A DNA stretch of 64,000 nucleotides. Source: Oscillatoria sp. FACHB-1407. Lineage in GTDB: Bacteria > Cyanobacteriota > Cyanobacteriia > Elainellales > Elainellaceae. A program made the translations under genes and the position numbers. The notes beneath the pieces were generated by a model. It had not been told where the DNA came from and did not search any database. It saw only the letters and a program-made list of their open reading frames with translations. Location of the stretch: NCBI RefSeq assembly GCF_014697545.1, contig NZ_JACJSA010000009.1:124001-188000 (forward strand). Reading direction: 5' to 3'. Shown one piece after another: positions 16,458 through 24,237 of this stretch (the first letter of the stretch is position 1; each line of letters opens with the position of its first letter).

Positions 16458-16639
16458 TTAAAGGCATCTATCCAGTCGCAAGACCATCAGGCTCAGGGGT
16501 GTGACGTGCTCCGGGTCTGAGTTTTCGTCTGCATTGCATTCTAATCAACCACAGGACTTGCGCAGTTAGATCCCCTAACCCTCTCAAAAGGGGGCTTCCG
16601 GAGTTCTCTTTTTAAGGGGGCAAGGGGGGATCAAAGTTT
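16458..16639. other. Non-coding spacer
   Basis: No gene is seen. The segment from about 16569 to 16628 contains complementary AAAAGGGGG- and CCCCTAACCC-type runs that resemble common cyanobacterial intergenic hairpins. Confidence 0.35.
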
Positions 16640-16744
16640 TATAGTGACCGAAGGGTTGGTTAGGACGGGGTGCAGGGGTGGAACCCCTGGCTGGGGCGGC
16701 AGCCCCCACACTCCCTTGTATTAACTGTCTCCACCGTTGCTATA
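16640..16744 (+). repeat. Family A repeat, copy A3
   Basis: It runs TATAGTGACCGAAGGG ... GGTTGGTTAGGACGGGGTGC ... TTGTATTAACTGTCT ... CCGTTGCTATA. It is nearly identical to A1 over the GGTTGGTTAGG segment and has a longer GC-rich hairpin core (GGGGTGGAACCCC, then GGGGCGGCAGCCCCC). Confidence 0.75.
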
Positions 16745-17031
16745 CGCTTCAAGTGTGTAATTCCTAAGCCATTCAATGGCTATGACTCAGCTCTTTCAGA
16801 TGTTTGACCAGCGACACGTCTAATCAGGGAAATGGTGCATCGCTATTTGAAAGAGTCAAACCTTCCACTGTGATTTACTCACCGATCACTAAACCTTGAA
16901 GTTTGGCTGAAGGAACATTGTTTTTAGAGCCAATCAGATGGGAATGATCTAGATTGAGGCAAATAATTGACTTCAACAGGTGGGATGGTAAAAATTTGCT
17001 GCAACCCATTCATGGTTCTGATAAACTTGCC
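16745..17031. other. Non-coding spacer upstream of the LC7-like gene
   Basis: No gene or clear promoter is seen. The frame of the next gene is open back to a TTG at 16954, so a longer N-terminus is possible. Confidence 0.35.
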
Positions 17032-17436
17032 ATGCTTTCCAATGTAGACTTGCGATTAGATACCCTTTCATCCGTAAAAGATTCTCCAGTGTCTTACTCA
17101 GACTCGATTATCGGCGCAGCCATTTTTGACTTAAGCGGTTTACCAAAAGAGTATTTCACAACTGCTGAGAGTAATGATGTAAGTTGGGTTCAAACCATTT
17201 TTCAAGCATTGGGTTTACAATCGCTGCTGATATCCTCGCTGCGATTGGAGGGGTTTCGCCATGCCGTCGTCCACGGTTCTGGATATCGAGCGATCGTTGT
17301 TCGTCAAAGAGCCCGGTATACCGCTCTATTAGTACGCCAATCAGATCAAGCGACAATTTCCAACGAGTTTATTCAGTGGTCGCTCGAATTTGAACCTAGA
17401 ACCCTGAGAACCCACCCTAGATTCAGCACGATTTGA
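17032..17436 (+). CDS. Small cyanobacterial protein, possible roadblock/LC7-like fold
   Basis: A 134-residue protein from the ATG at 17032 (MLSNVDLRLDTLS). The core reads IIGAAIFDLSGLPKEYF, VSWVQTIFQALGLQSLLIS, YRAIVVRQRARYTALLVRQ. The beta-helix-beta-beta pattern and the LSGLP turn are like the LC7/roadblock modules found next to small GTPases and twitching-motility regulators in cyanobacteria. This is fold-level resemblance only. No GTPase or kinase gene is adjacent. The start is uncertain because no clear ribosome site precedes either candidate. Confidence 0.55.
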   Translation: MLSNVDLRLDTLSSVKDSPVSYSDSIIGAAIFDLSGLPKEYFTTAESNDVSWVQTIFQALGLQSLLISSLRLEGFRHAVVHGSGYRAIVVRQRARYTALLVRQSDQATISNEFIQWSLEFEPRTLRTHPRFSTI

Positions 17437-17532
17437 AGTTCGTTTTCGTTAGGAAGCCAGCGAACCACCAGTAGATCAGGGGTTGTCTCACTGAACAGAA
17501 AAAATCTATGGAAAGCTGAAAATGAGGATTTG

Positions 17533-17633
17533 TAGCCGTAGCCTCATTTGATGGGGTAAAGGTGAGTCAGGAGGCTCCCCCAGAATCAGAGGTTGAGCCA
17601 TTGCCGTTGCCTTGAGCTTTCTGACCAAAGTTA
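17533..17633 (-). mobile_element. Family C MITE-like element, copy C3 (101 bp, inverted)
   Basis: Read on the minus strand it starts TAACTTTGGTCAGAAAGCTC and ends CTACGGCTA, matching C1 and C2 along its length, including GGCTCAACC and CCTGACTCACC segments. The TA flank is kept on one side only (17634-17635). Most of the rest of 17437-17822 shows no gene. Confidence 0.65.
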
Positions 17634-17822
17634 TAACTCTGTGAACAAGCTGGTTTTACGCCTGGAGATACGGGTTCAAACGACAAAATTCTCTCAACTC
17701 AAACTTGCACTGAGTGACCTAGAGCAGCGATCGCACTAATCCTCAGCTAAATCAGCTCAGTCAGCCTAGTTGTTGTCATTGTGTTGTCATTGTAATGCAG
17801 TAGCGTTTCAGACCTGAGATGT

Positions 17823-18137
17823 CTAGACCTCGTCGTGGGTTTCGCCACCGGGAGATGCTTTGTAAATTGCGTCTAACTGCTCCCGCGCATCTTCAACCGT
17901 GATGGAGCGCATGACCAGGAAAGGTTCATCGACTACGTTGCCAGCATCATCTAACAATTCTGGATGGGGAACCGCAACTCGACTGCGGGAGTAGGGGTTG
18001 TTTCCACCTGTAAAACGCCCCTGTGGACCATAGGAACGTTGAGACTCGATCCCCAGCGTCATGAGGTTGCGAATCAAATTACCCACTGCCAAAAAAGCCA
18101 GGATTGTAAAAACGAGAATGTAAATGAGATGTAACAT
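17823..18137 (-). CDS. DUF2973 membrane protein
   Basis: A 104-residue protein when started at the ATG at 18137 (MLHLIYILVFTILAFLAVGN), which has GGAG at good spacing; two in-frame ATGs upstream are less well placed. One N-terminal transmembrane helix (about 3-22) is followed by NLMTLGIESQR, a Gly/Pro/Arg-rich linker, and a C-terminal region with DDAGNVVDEPFLVMRSITVE and a helix. This fits the cyanobacterial DUF2973 family, function unknown. The DUF2605 gene lies just upstream on the same strand, a common pairing. Confidence 0.87.
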   Translation of the reverse strand: MLHLIYILVFTILAFLAVGNLIRNLMTLGIESQRSYGPQGRFTGGNNPYSRSRVAVPHPELLDDAGNVVDEPFLVMRSITVEDAREQLDAIYKASPGGETHDEV

Positions 18138-18318
18138 AATCATTTTCTCCAAATTAAACAATTTTTAATGGTAGAGAAAAACAGCTTGGTTCTCTAGTGA
18201 TCCAGCTCCCCTAGCAAAATCCACCGCCATTGAATTGACCGTAGATTTATCCAGCAAGTTCATAATGTGAAACCTTAATTTAGTTTCTCAGATTTTAAGA
18301 TGACAATCTAGACTCAGC

Positions 18319-18639
18319 TTATCCTGATGACCGTTGAAGCCGTAAACGAACTGCCACTTGCCAGCATTCCGTAACAAGTTGGTGCCAGGGAATGAGAACA
18401 GCCGTTTCAACCCCTACCTGCCCATCCGTTAGTTTTAATAGCATTTGCGCTGTGCTGACCTCTTGCTGTGCCTGCTTAACTCTTGCCAGCAAATCGGCTT
18501 GCTGTTCATCGCCCAAAAAGCAGATGTCTTCAGACTCTAGCAGCGATCGCGATTGCTCAAACCAATGTTGAAAATCATCTAACAGCGGTTCTAATAAGGT
18601 TTTTAGCAAATCAGGCTCAGGCAAGTTTGAATTAAACAT
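18319..18639 (-). CDS. DUF2605 family protein
   Basis: A 106-residue, mostly helical soluble protein beginning MFNSNLPEPDLLKTLLEPLL and continuing DDFQHWFEQSRSLLES, then LARVKQAQQEVSTAQMLLKL. It matches the DUF2605 family, restricted to cyanobacteria and of unknown role. It precedes the DUF2973 gene by 181 bases; the two families are usually neighbours, so they probably act together, perhaps with the DUF2973 protein as membrane anchor. That link is inference. Confidence 0.85.
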   Translation of the reverse strand: MFNSNLPEPDLLKTLLEPLLDDFQHWFEQSRSLLESEDICFLGDEQQADLLARVKQAQQEVSTAQMLLKLTDGQVGVETAVLIPWHQLVTECWQVAVRLRLQRSSG

Positions 18640-18770
18640 TACAGTATGGGAGTTGCTATCTTATTCTGTAATATTAACGCAATTTACGTTTCTTAATATT
18701 TTTTTGATTAAAATAGCCGTTTTTAAGCACACCACCCGACCTGCTCTGAAGACGTTACCCCATTACCCCA

Positions 18771-18893
18771 TTTAGGATTGTGGATTTCATCAATCCGAAA
18801 ACTGTACGGGCGGGTTTAGCAGACCTATCTGCACCCTGCCCTGGATTTAACAGCCCCGCTCCGCTACCGAACTTATTGAATGCCCACTCCTGG
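18771..18893 (+). repeat. Family D repeat, copy D2
   Basis: It is the direct counterpart of 8843-8976, sharing AGGATTGTGGAT, AATCCG, ACTGTA, GGCGGGTTTAGCAGA, ATCTGCACCCTG and ATTGAATGCCCACTCCT with local differences. It lies upstream of thrS. Confidence 0.62.
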
Positions 18894-19064
18894 AGGTTGA
18901 GTTGGGTCTGAGTAAGCTACTGTTCCAACCGACTGTTGCTGTAAGACCCAAAAAGGGATTGGATAAGATAGAGGCTAGGACAGCCTCACGAATCAACAAC
19001 AGGATCTGGAGCTGTCAGCTCAACCCCTTGTAGATCACAGTTATTAAGTAGACCACAGTTACCA

Positions 19065-20891
19065 ATGTCAAACTCAGACGCCTTATCCCAGCTAGAACAG
19101 CCCCAAAAAATCCATCTGCCCCGTACCAGCGAATCTGAGGCACTCAAAAAAATTCGCCACACCGCCTCTCATGTCATGGCGATGGCAGTGCAAAAACTGT
19201 TTCCCAAGGCGCAAGTAACGATCGGTCCCTGGATTGAAAATGGGTTTTACTACGACTTTGATAGTCCTGAGCCGTTCACCGAAAAAGATTTGAAGGCAAT
19301 CAAGAAGGAGATGATTAAAATCATCAATCGCAAATTGCCTGTGATTCGCGAGGAAGTGAGTCGCTCTGAGGCAGAACAGCGCATCAAGACAATTAACGAG
19401 CCTTACAAATTAGAAATTTTGGAAGGGCTAGAAGATCCCATCACGATTTATCACCTGGGCGATGCCTGGTGGGATTTGTGTGCAGGGCCTCACTTGGAGA
19501 ATACGAGCGAACTGAATCCCGACGCGATCGAACTAGAGACGGTTGCTGGAGCCTATTGGCGAGGTGACGAAACCAAAGCCCAACTGCAACGCATCTACGG
19601 CACTGCCTGGGAAACCCCGGAACAGTTGGCGGAGTACAAACGCCGTAAAGAAGAGGCTCTTAAGCGAGATCATCGGAAGTTGGGTCGAGAGTTGGGGCTA
19701 TTCATTTTCTCGGATCTCGTCGGTCCGGGGTTGCCCCTGTGGACTCCCAAAGGAACGGTGTTGCGATCGCTCCTTGAAGACTTTCTAAAGCAGGAGCAAC
19801 TAAAACGGGGCTATTTGCCTGTTGTGACTCCCCACATTGCTCGTGTGGACTTGTTTAAGATCTCTGGGCACTGGCAAAACTACAAAGAAGATATGTTCCC
19901 GATGATGGCGGAGGACGATGCTGCCCGTCTGGAGGAACAAGGCTTTGCGATGAAGCCGATGAACTGCCCGTTTCACATTCAGATCTATAAGAGTGAGTTG
20001 CGTTCTTATCGAGATCTGCCGATGCGGTTAGCGGAGTTTGGCACAGTTTACCGCTACGAGCAATCTGGAGAATTGGGTGGTTTGACTCGGGTGCGCGGCT
20101 TCACGGTGGATGACTCACACCTGTTTGTCACACCAGAACAGTTGGATGCTGAATTCGTTAACGTCGTTGATTTGATTTTGACGGTGTTTGAAAAGCTCCG
20201 TCTGAAAAACTTCAAAGCTCGATTGAGTTTCCGGGATCCTGCTTTAGACAAATACATTGGCTCTGATGAAGCCTGGGATAAGTCACAGGGTGCCATCCGA
20301 CGAGCCGTGGAAACCCTGGGGATGGATCACTTTGAAGGGATTGGGGAAGCTGCATTCTATGGTCCCAAGCTGGATTTCATCTTCCAGGACGCGCTAGAGC
20401 GGGAATGGCAATTGGGAACGGTGCAGGTAGACTATAACCTGCCCGAACGCTTTGACCTGGAATATGTCGCGGAGGATGGCTCCCGTAAACGTCCGGTGAT
20501 GATTCATCGGGCTCCCTTCGGTTCCCTAGAGCGTCTGGTTGGTATCCTAATCGAGGAATACGCGGGAGACTTCCCCTTGTGGTTGGCTCCGGTGCAGATC
20601 CGATTGCTGCCTGTCACTGAGGATCAGCTTCCTTTTGCTAAAGAAACTATCGAAAAAATGCGATCGCTCGGTATTCGGGCAGAGGTTGACCTGAGTGGCG
20701 ATCGCTTAGGCAAACTGATTCGCAACGCCGAGAAGGAGAAAATCCCAGTCATGGCGGTGGTTGGAGCGAAAGAGATGGAAGCCAACGCACTCAACATCCG
20801 TACTCGTGCTTCTGGTGAGTTGGGGGCAATTCCAGTCGCTGAGGTGCTGGAACGGTTGACACGGGCGATCGCTAATTACGACGACTTTTAG
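19065..20891 (+). CDS. thrS: Threonyl-tRNA synthetase (short form without TGS domain)
   Basis: A 608-residue class II aminoacyl-tRNA synthetase that charges tRNA-Thr. The second additional/editing domain is at the N-terminus (RHTASHVMAMAVQKLFP with the HxxxH pair, and YYDFD). The catalytic core includes KPMNCPFHIQIYKSELRSYR with the zinc-ligand Cys, RYEQSGELGGLTRVRGF (motif 2), and HRAPFGSLERLVGILIEEY (motif 3). The C-terminal anticodon-binding domain follows (about 510-600). The N-terminal TGS domain of the E. coli enzyme is missing, which is usual for cyanobacteria. No leader RNA signal is obvious. Confidence 0.97.
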   Translation: MSNSDALSQLEQPQKIHLPRTSESEALKKIRHTASHVMAMAVQKLFPKAQVTIGPWIENGFYYDFDSPEPFTEKDLKAIKKEMIKIINRKLPVIREEVSRSEAEQRIKTINEPYKLEILEGLEDPITIYHLGDAWWDLCAGPHLENTSELNPDAIELETVAGAYWRGDETKAQLQRIYGTAWETPEQLAEYKRRKEEALKRDHRKLGRELGLFIFSDLVGPGLPLWTPKGTVLRSLLEDFLKQEQLKRGYLPVVTPHIARVDLFKISGHWQNYKEDMFPMMAEDDAARLEEQGFAMKPMNCPFHIQIYKSELRSYRDLPMRLAEFGTVYRYEQSGELGGLTRVRGFTVDDSHLFVTPEQLDAEFVNVVDLILTVFEKLRLKNFKARLSFRDPALDKYIGSDEAWDKSQGAIRRAVETLGMDHFEGIGEAAFYGPKLDFIFQDALEREWQLGTVQVDYNLPERFDLEYVAEDGSRKRPVMIHRAPFGSLERLVGILIEEYAGDFPLWLAPVQIRLLPVTEDQLPFAKETIEKMRSLGIRAEVDLSGDRLGKLIRNAEKEKIPVMAVVGAKEMEANALNIRTRASGELGAIPVAEVLERLTRAIANYDDF

Positions 20892-21070
20892 GGAAAGGGG
20901 CAAGGGGGAAGGATGAAGGATGAAAACTGAAGGATAAAAGGGTAGTGTTTCAGATCTGTTGCCACTAACCCCCGGCTGTCGCCGTCCCCCTTACCAAAGG
21001 GGACTACAGGGGGTCTTACAGAGGTTATCAACAGGTTTGGAACACCACCCTTTAGCCCTTATCCCTTCCC
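20892..21070. other. Spacer with heptad-type repeats after thrS
   Basis: It includes AAGGATGAAGGATGAAA (about 20918-20935), related to the heptad array at 48332, and the inverted 24-bp repeat copy at 20970-20993. No gene is seen. Confidence 0.45.
20970..20993 (-). repeat. 24-bp dispersed repeat, copy 2
   Basis: The reverse complement matches 3110-3133 at 23 of 24 bases. The flanking CCCCTTTGG and CCCCCTGTAG runs (20994-21015) can fold with it. Confidence 0.65.
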
Positions 21071-21340
21071 TTACTCTCCTAATGCTCTAAATACCTTCTG
21101 AATCAACTCCTCTAGATGTCGCTCACAAAATTGCTCGGCATCGGACAATGCCATGCCTCGCTCTCTGACATAGGTTTCAAAGGCGTTGTAAATCATGGCT
21201 CTAGCAATCTCCTGCTCATCGTGGGCGATCGCCCAGCGCAATTCGATGCAACCCCGGATGATCAGATCAACCAGGTGACCCTCATACCTCAGATCGGCGA
21301 GCAGTTGATCGGCAACACTTTGATGAGATGAACTATTCAT
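21071..21340 (-). CDS. Small hypothetical protein, last gene of the ABC-F operon
   Basis: An 89-residue acidic, helical protein: SVADQLLADLRYEGHLVDLI, GCIELRWAIAHDEQEIARAM, YVRERGMALSDAEQFCERHL. No membrane segment or family I recognise. The alternating acidic and hydrophobic residues suggest a small helical bundle. It starts 9 bases after the deoxyribosyltransferase-like gene stop on the same strand, so it is very likely co-translated with it, which supports it being real. Confidence 0.65.
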   Translation of the reverse strand: MNSSSHQSVADQLLADLRYEGHLVDLIIRGCIELRWAIAHDEQEIARAMIYNAFETYVRERGMALSDAEQFCERHLEELIQKVFRALGE

Positions 21341-21349
21341 CGCTCAAGC

Positions 21350-21859
21350 TTACAGAGTCTTAGAATCTGGCAACAACCATCGATAGAGGGCTTTATCGGG
21401 AGAGGGGATTTGGCTGACGGAGGTGTAGTAGTAATCTTCCCAGCCTTGTTTGGGTAACCCCGCAAATAGCATCAGGTTGAGGGGATATTCCTCGCTGTCG
21501 GTGCAGCGACGGAAATCATCTCGAAATAGAAATATTGTTTTTTCCAGGGCGATCGCCATTCCCAGTTCCACCATGACGCCTTCATCGGGTGGGGTGCCGT
21601 TGACGATCGCAAAAATGCCATCACACTGTTTCACATCCTCAAAGTCAGCTTGTGCGACCTGATATGCCCAACCGGCCTGAGAGAAATCGACCTGATTGTT
21701 GCGGCTAAAGGGTTCCCATACTTCTGCCCCCAGAGCTTCGATCGCCTGAATGATGGGTGGTAGGAGCAGCGTTTTCTGCTGCTGTGAAAACCCATAAGGG
21801 TTGGCTAGATAAATTCGTTTTTGTGGCACACCTGTCCTCTCTGGGGTCAACTCCATCAT
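21350..21859 (-). CDS. Nucleoside 2-deoxyribosyltransferase-like protein
   Basis: A 169-residue protein from the ATG at 21859. The N-terminus has KRIYLANPYGFSQQQKTLLL, then QCDGIFAIVNGTPPDEGVMV, ELGMAIALEKTIFLFRDDFR. The DEGVMVELGMAIA stretch with its Glu is the hallmark of the nucleoside 2-deoxyribosyltransferase fold, in which the Glu attacks the N-glycosidic bond. Family members exchange or hydrolyse bases in deoxynucleosides or nucleotides. The start codon overlaps the stop of the ABC-F gene in an ATGA, implying coupled translation. The true substrate could be a nucleoside, a nucleotide or a modified base. Confidence 0.85.
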   Translation of the reverse strand: MMELTPERTGVPQKRIYLANPYGFSQQQKTLLLPPIIQAIEALGAEVWEPFSRNNQVDFSQAGWAYQVAQADFEDVKQCDGIFAIVNGTPPDEGVMVELGMAIALEKTIFLFRDDFRRCTDSEEYPLNLMLFAGLPKQGWEDYYYTSVSQIPSPDKALYRWLLPDSKTL

Positions 21860-23814
21860 GCGCGTTCTGCCAGTTCCAGCCATCGCTCCGTTGCCGTATC
21901 AATTGCCTGAGTTAATTCAGCTAGCCGTTCGGTCAATTGTTGCATCTCAACAAAATCGGTTGGGGGATTGTTGTAAAGTTGCTTTTCCAGCATTTCCTTC
22001 TCAGTTTCCATTTCGGGAATCTGAGTCTCCAGCGTTTCGTATTCTCGCTTTTCTTTAAAGGAGAGCTTGCGCGGTTTGGCAGAATCGCTTGCTTTGACAA
22101 CCGGATTGCTGGCTGAAGTCGAGGCGATCGCCCCGTTTGTTTGTGATTTCGCAGGAGCTTTTGTGGGTTTGCTGGCTTTGTTACGCTCCTCTTCTTCGGC
22201 GTCTTCTTCGGCTTTTTTGTAATCGAGATAAATTGAGTAGTTGCCGGGATATTGGCGCAATTTGCCTTGAGGCTCAAAGGCAAAAATGGCGTCAACGGTG
22301 CGATCGAGGAAGTAGCGATCGTGGGATACCACAATCACACAACCGTTAAAGTCCTCAAGATAGTCCTCCAACACAGCAAGGGTTTGAACGTCGAGGTCAT
22401 TCGTCGGTTCGTCCAGAATTAAGACGTTAGGCGCACTCATCAGCACTCGCAATAAGAACAGTCGGCGTTTTTCGCCACCAGAGAGCTTGTGAATCGGGGC
22501 ATATTGCTGGTTGGGTGGAAATAAGAACCGTTCTAGCATCTGGGAGGCAGTAATAACGCTGCCATCGGCGGTTTTTACTAGTTCAGCGATGCCTTTCAGG
22601 TAGTCGATCACCCGCTCGTTTTCATTCAGAGCAACATCTTCGGAGTGCTGGTCAAAATAACCAATGTGAATGGTGGAACCGACCTCGACGGTGCCTGCAT
22701 CGGGTGAAACTCGTCCCGTGATGATGTTCATCAAGGTGGATTTGCCAGAGCCGTTGCTGCCGATGATCCCGACCCGATCTTCTGGGTTGAAGAGGTAGGT
22801 GAAATCTTGAATCAGGGTGCGATCGCCATAGGATTTGGAGATTCCAGTTAGCTCTATCACTTTTTTGCCGATGCGCCGACCCGCCGTTGAGATTTCGACC
22901 TTGCCTTGTGTCTGCTTAAACTCTTGTGCTTGCATGTCCCGAATTCGGTCAATCCGGGCTTTTTGCTTGGTGCTGCGGGCTTTGGGTCCACGTTTGAGCC
23001 ACTCTAACTCGCGTCGCAAGACACCTGCATGTTTGCGCTGGCTGCTAACGGCAGACTCTTCTGCGGCGGCTTTTTTCTCCAGGTAATAGGCGTAGTTGCC
23101 GCTGTAGCTCGTGAGATCGCCGCGATCGATTTCTAAAATGCGATTTGTGACGCGATCGAGAAAGTAGCGATCGTGGGTGATCAGGAGTAACGCTCCCCGA
23201 TAGCGATTCAAGTAACTCTGTAACCACTCCACCGAGAGAGCATCCAGGTGGTTTGTCGGTTCGTCCATCAACAACACCTCTGGCTCTGACAAAAGAGCCG
23301 TTGCCAGAGCAATGCGTTTGCGATATCCCCCGGATAGATCCCCAATTCGGGCATCAAAATCTTGAATGCCTAACTTGCTCAAGATCACTTTGGCGTTAGT
23401 TTCCAACTCCCAGGCACCCGCTGCCTCAATGCGTTGGGAGACGTTCGACAGTCGCGACATCAGCTTTTCGTTGTCTGCTGTGCTGTGAGACAACTGATTC
23501 GAGAGTTCTTCATACTCCCGCACGAGTGCCATCTGGTCGCCACTATCGGCAAAAACCTGTTCTAGAACGGTGCGATCTTCATCCAGTTCGGGCTGTTGTG
23601 GCAGGTAGACAATACGGGAACCGCTATTGACCCATAGCTCTCCGCTGTCGATGGGTTCCAGACCAGCAATCATTTTCAGCAATGTAGACTTGCCAGAGCC
23701 GTTGGTGCCGATTAGCCCAACCTTATCGCCTTCGTTCAGGCTAAAGCTGGCGTCTCTCAGGATTTCCTTGATGCCAAAGCCTTTGTGGATCGATCGCAAT
23801 GTAAACAGAGCCAT
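21856..23814 (-). CDS. ABC-F family ATPase (Uup-like)
   Basis: A 652-residue soluble protein with two ABC ATPase domains and no membrane segment. Domain 1 has GTNGSGKSTLL, LSGGYRKR and VLLMDEPTNHLD; domain 2 has GSNGSGKSTLM, LSGGEKRR and VLILDEPTNDLD. A charged interdomain linker (about 235-310) and a Lys/Glu-rich C-terminal coiled coil (about 575-650, preceded by a low-complexity Ala/Ser/Thr stretch) make it Uup-like. ABC-F proteins act on ribosomes and Uup binds branched DNA in E. coli. It is first in a three-gene minus-strand set with the deoxyribosyltransferase-like and small hypothetical genes. Confidence 0.93.
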   Translation of the reverse strand: MALFTLRSIHKGFGIKEILRDASFSLNEGDKVGLIGTNGSGKSTLLKMIAGLEPIDSGELWVNSGSRIVYLPQQPELDEDRTVLEQVFADSGDQMALVREYEELSNQLSHSTADNEKLMSRLSNVSQRIEAAGAWELETNAKVILSKLGIQDFDARIGDLSGGYRKRIALATALLSEPEVLLMDEPTNHLDALSVEWLQSYLNRYRGALLLITHDRYFLDRVTNRILEIDRGDLTSYSGNYAYYLEKKAAAEESAVSSQRKHAGVLRRELEWLKRGPKARSTKQKARIDRIRDMQAQEFKQTQGKVEISTAGRRIGKKVIELTGISKSYGDRTLIQDFTYLFNPEDRVGIIGSNGSGKSTLMNIITGRVSPDAGTVEVGSTIHIGYFDQHSEDVALNENERVIDYLKGIAELVKTADGSVITASQMLERFLFPPNQQYAPIHKLSGGEKRRLFLLRVLMSAPNVLILDEPTNDLDVQTLAVLEDYLEDFNGCVIVVSHDRYFLDRTVDAIFAFEPQGKLRQYPGNYSIYLDYKKAEEDAEEEERNKASKPTKAPAKSQTNGAIASTSASNPVVKASDSAKPRKLSFKEKREYETLETQIPEMETEKEMLEKQLYNNPPTDFVEMQQLTERLAELTQAIDTATERWLELAERA

Positions 23815-24237
23815 GCGTTCACTCTCATTCCAACGCCCCTGAGCATGATCAAGGGTTGTTCCCTAACTAACTTAGTGTAACGTTCTCATCTCACCGGGGA
23901 GGAATTAAAGCAGTAGGAATTAAGTTTGTTGGCAGAATTTTCACCCCATTCAACCCAAGGCTCTAAAAGCAGTTTTGCTGAGGTTCTTTTTAAGTTAGTC
24001 AAAAATTTGAAGTCAGTTGCAAATATCAAGATTATTCTTAATCCAGGGGTCAGCCAGGATTTAAACCTCCCAGCGGTAGATGCGATTCTCCGCTACAACA
24101 TAAATGGGGCAATTTCTGGCGAAACCCTGAGCAGGATACGACGGTTTAGGGTTGATCAATCAGGGGTAGCTCTCAATGTTAGGTCGCGATCGCAACTCAC
24201 TATTTACTCTTCATCTGGGCTGAGGTAGGTACACATT
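23815..24237. other. Non-coding divergent spacer upstream of the 1098-residue gene
   Basis: This 423-base stretch holds promoters for two divergent genes, but no box stands out. An open frame of 100 codons (23926-24228, TTG start) has no protein-like features and I do not call it. One GCGATCGC lies at about 24186. Confidence 0.4.

Noticed and set aside
23926-24228. Open frame of 100 codons before the 1098-residue gene
   Set aside because: TTG start, no ribosome site, no recognisable motif or regular secondary structure pattern; more likely leader or spacer DNA.
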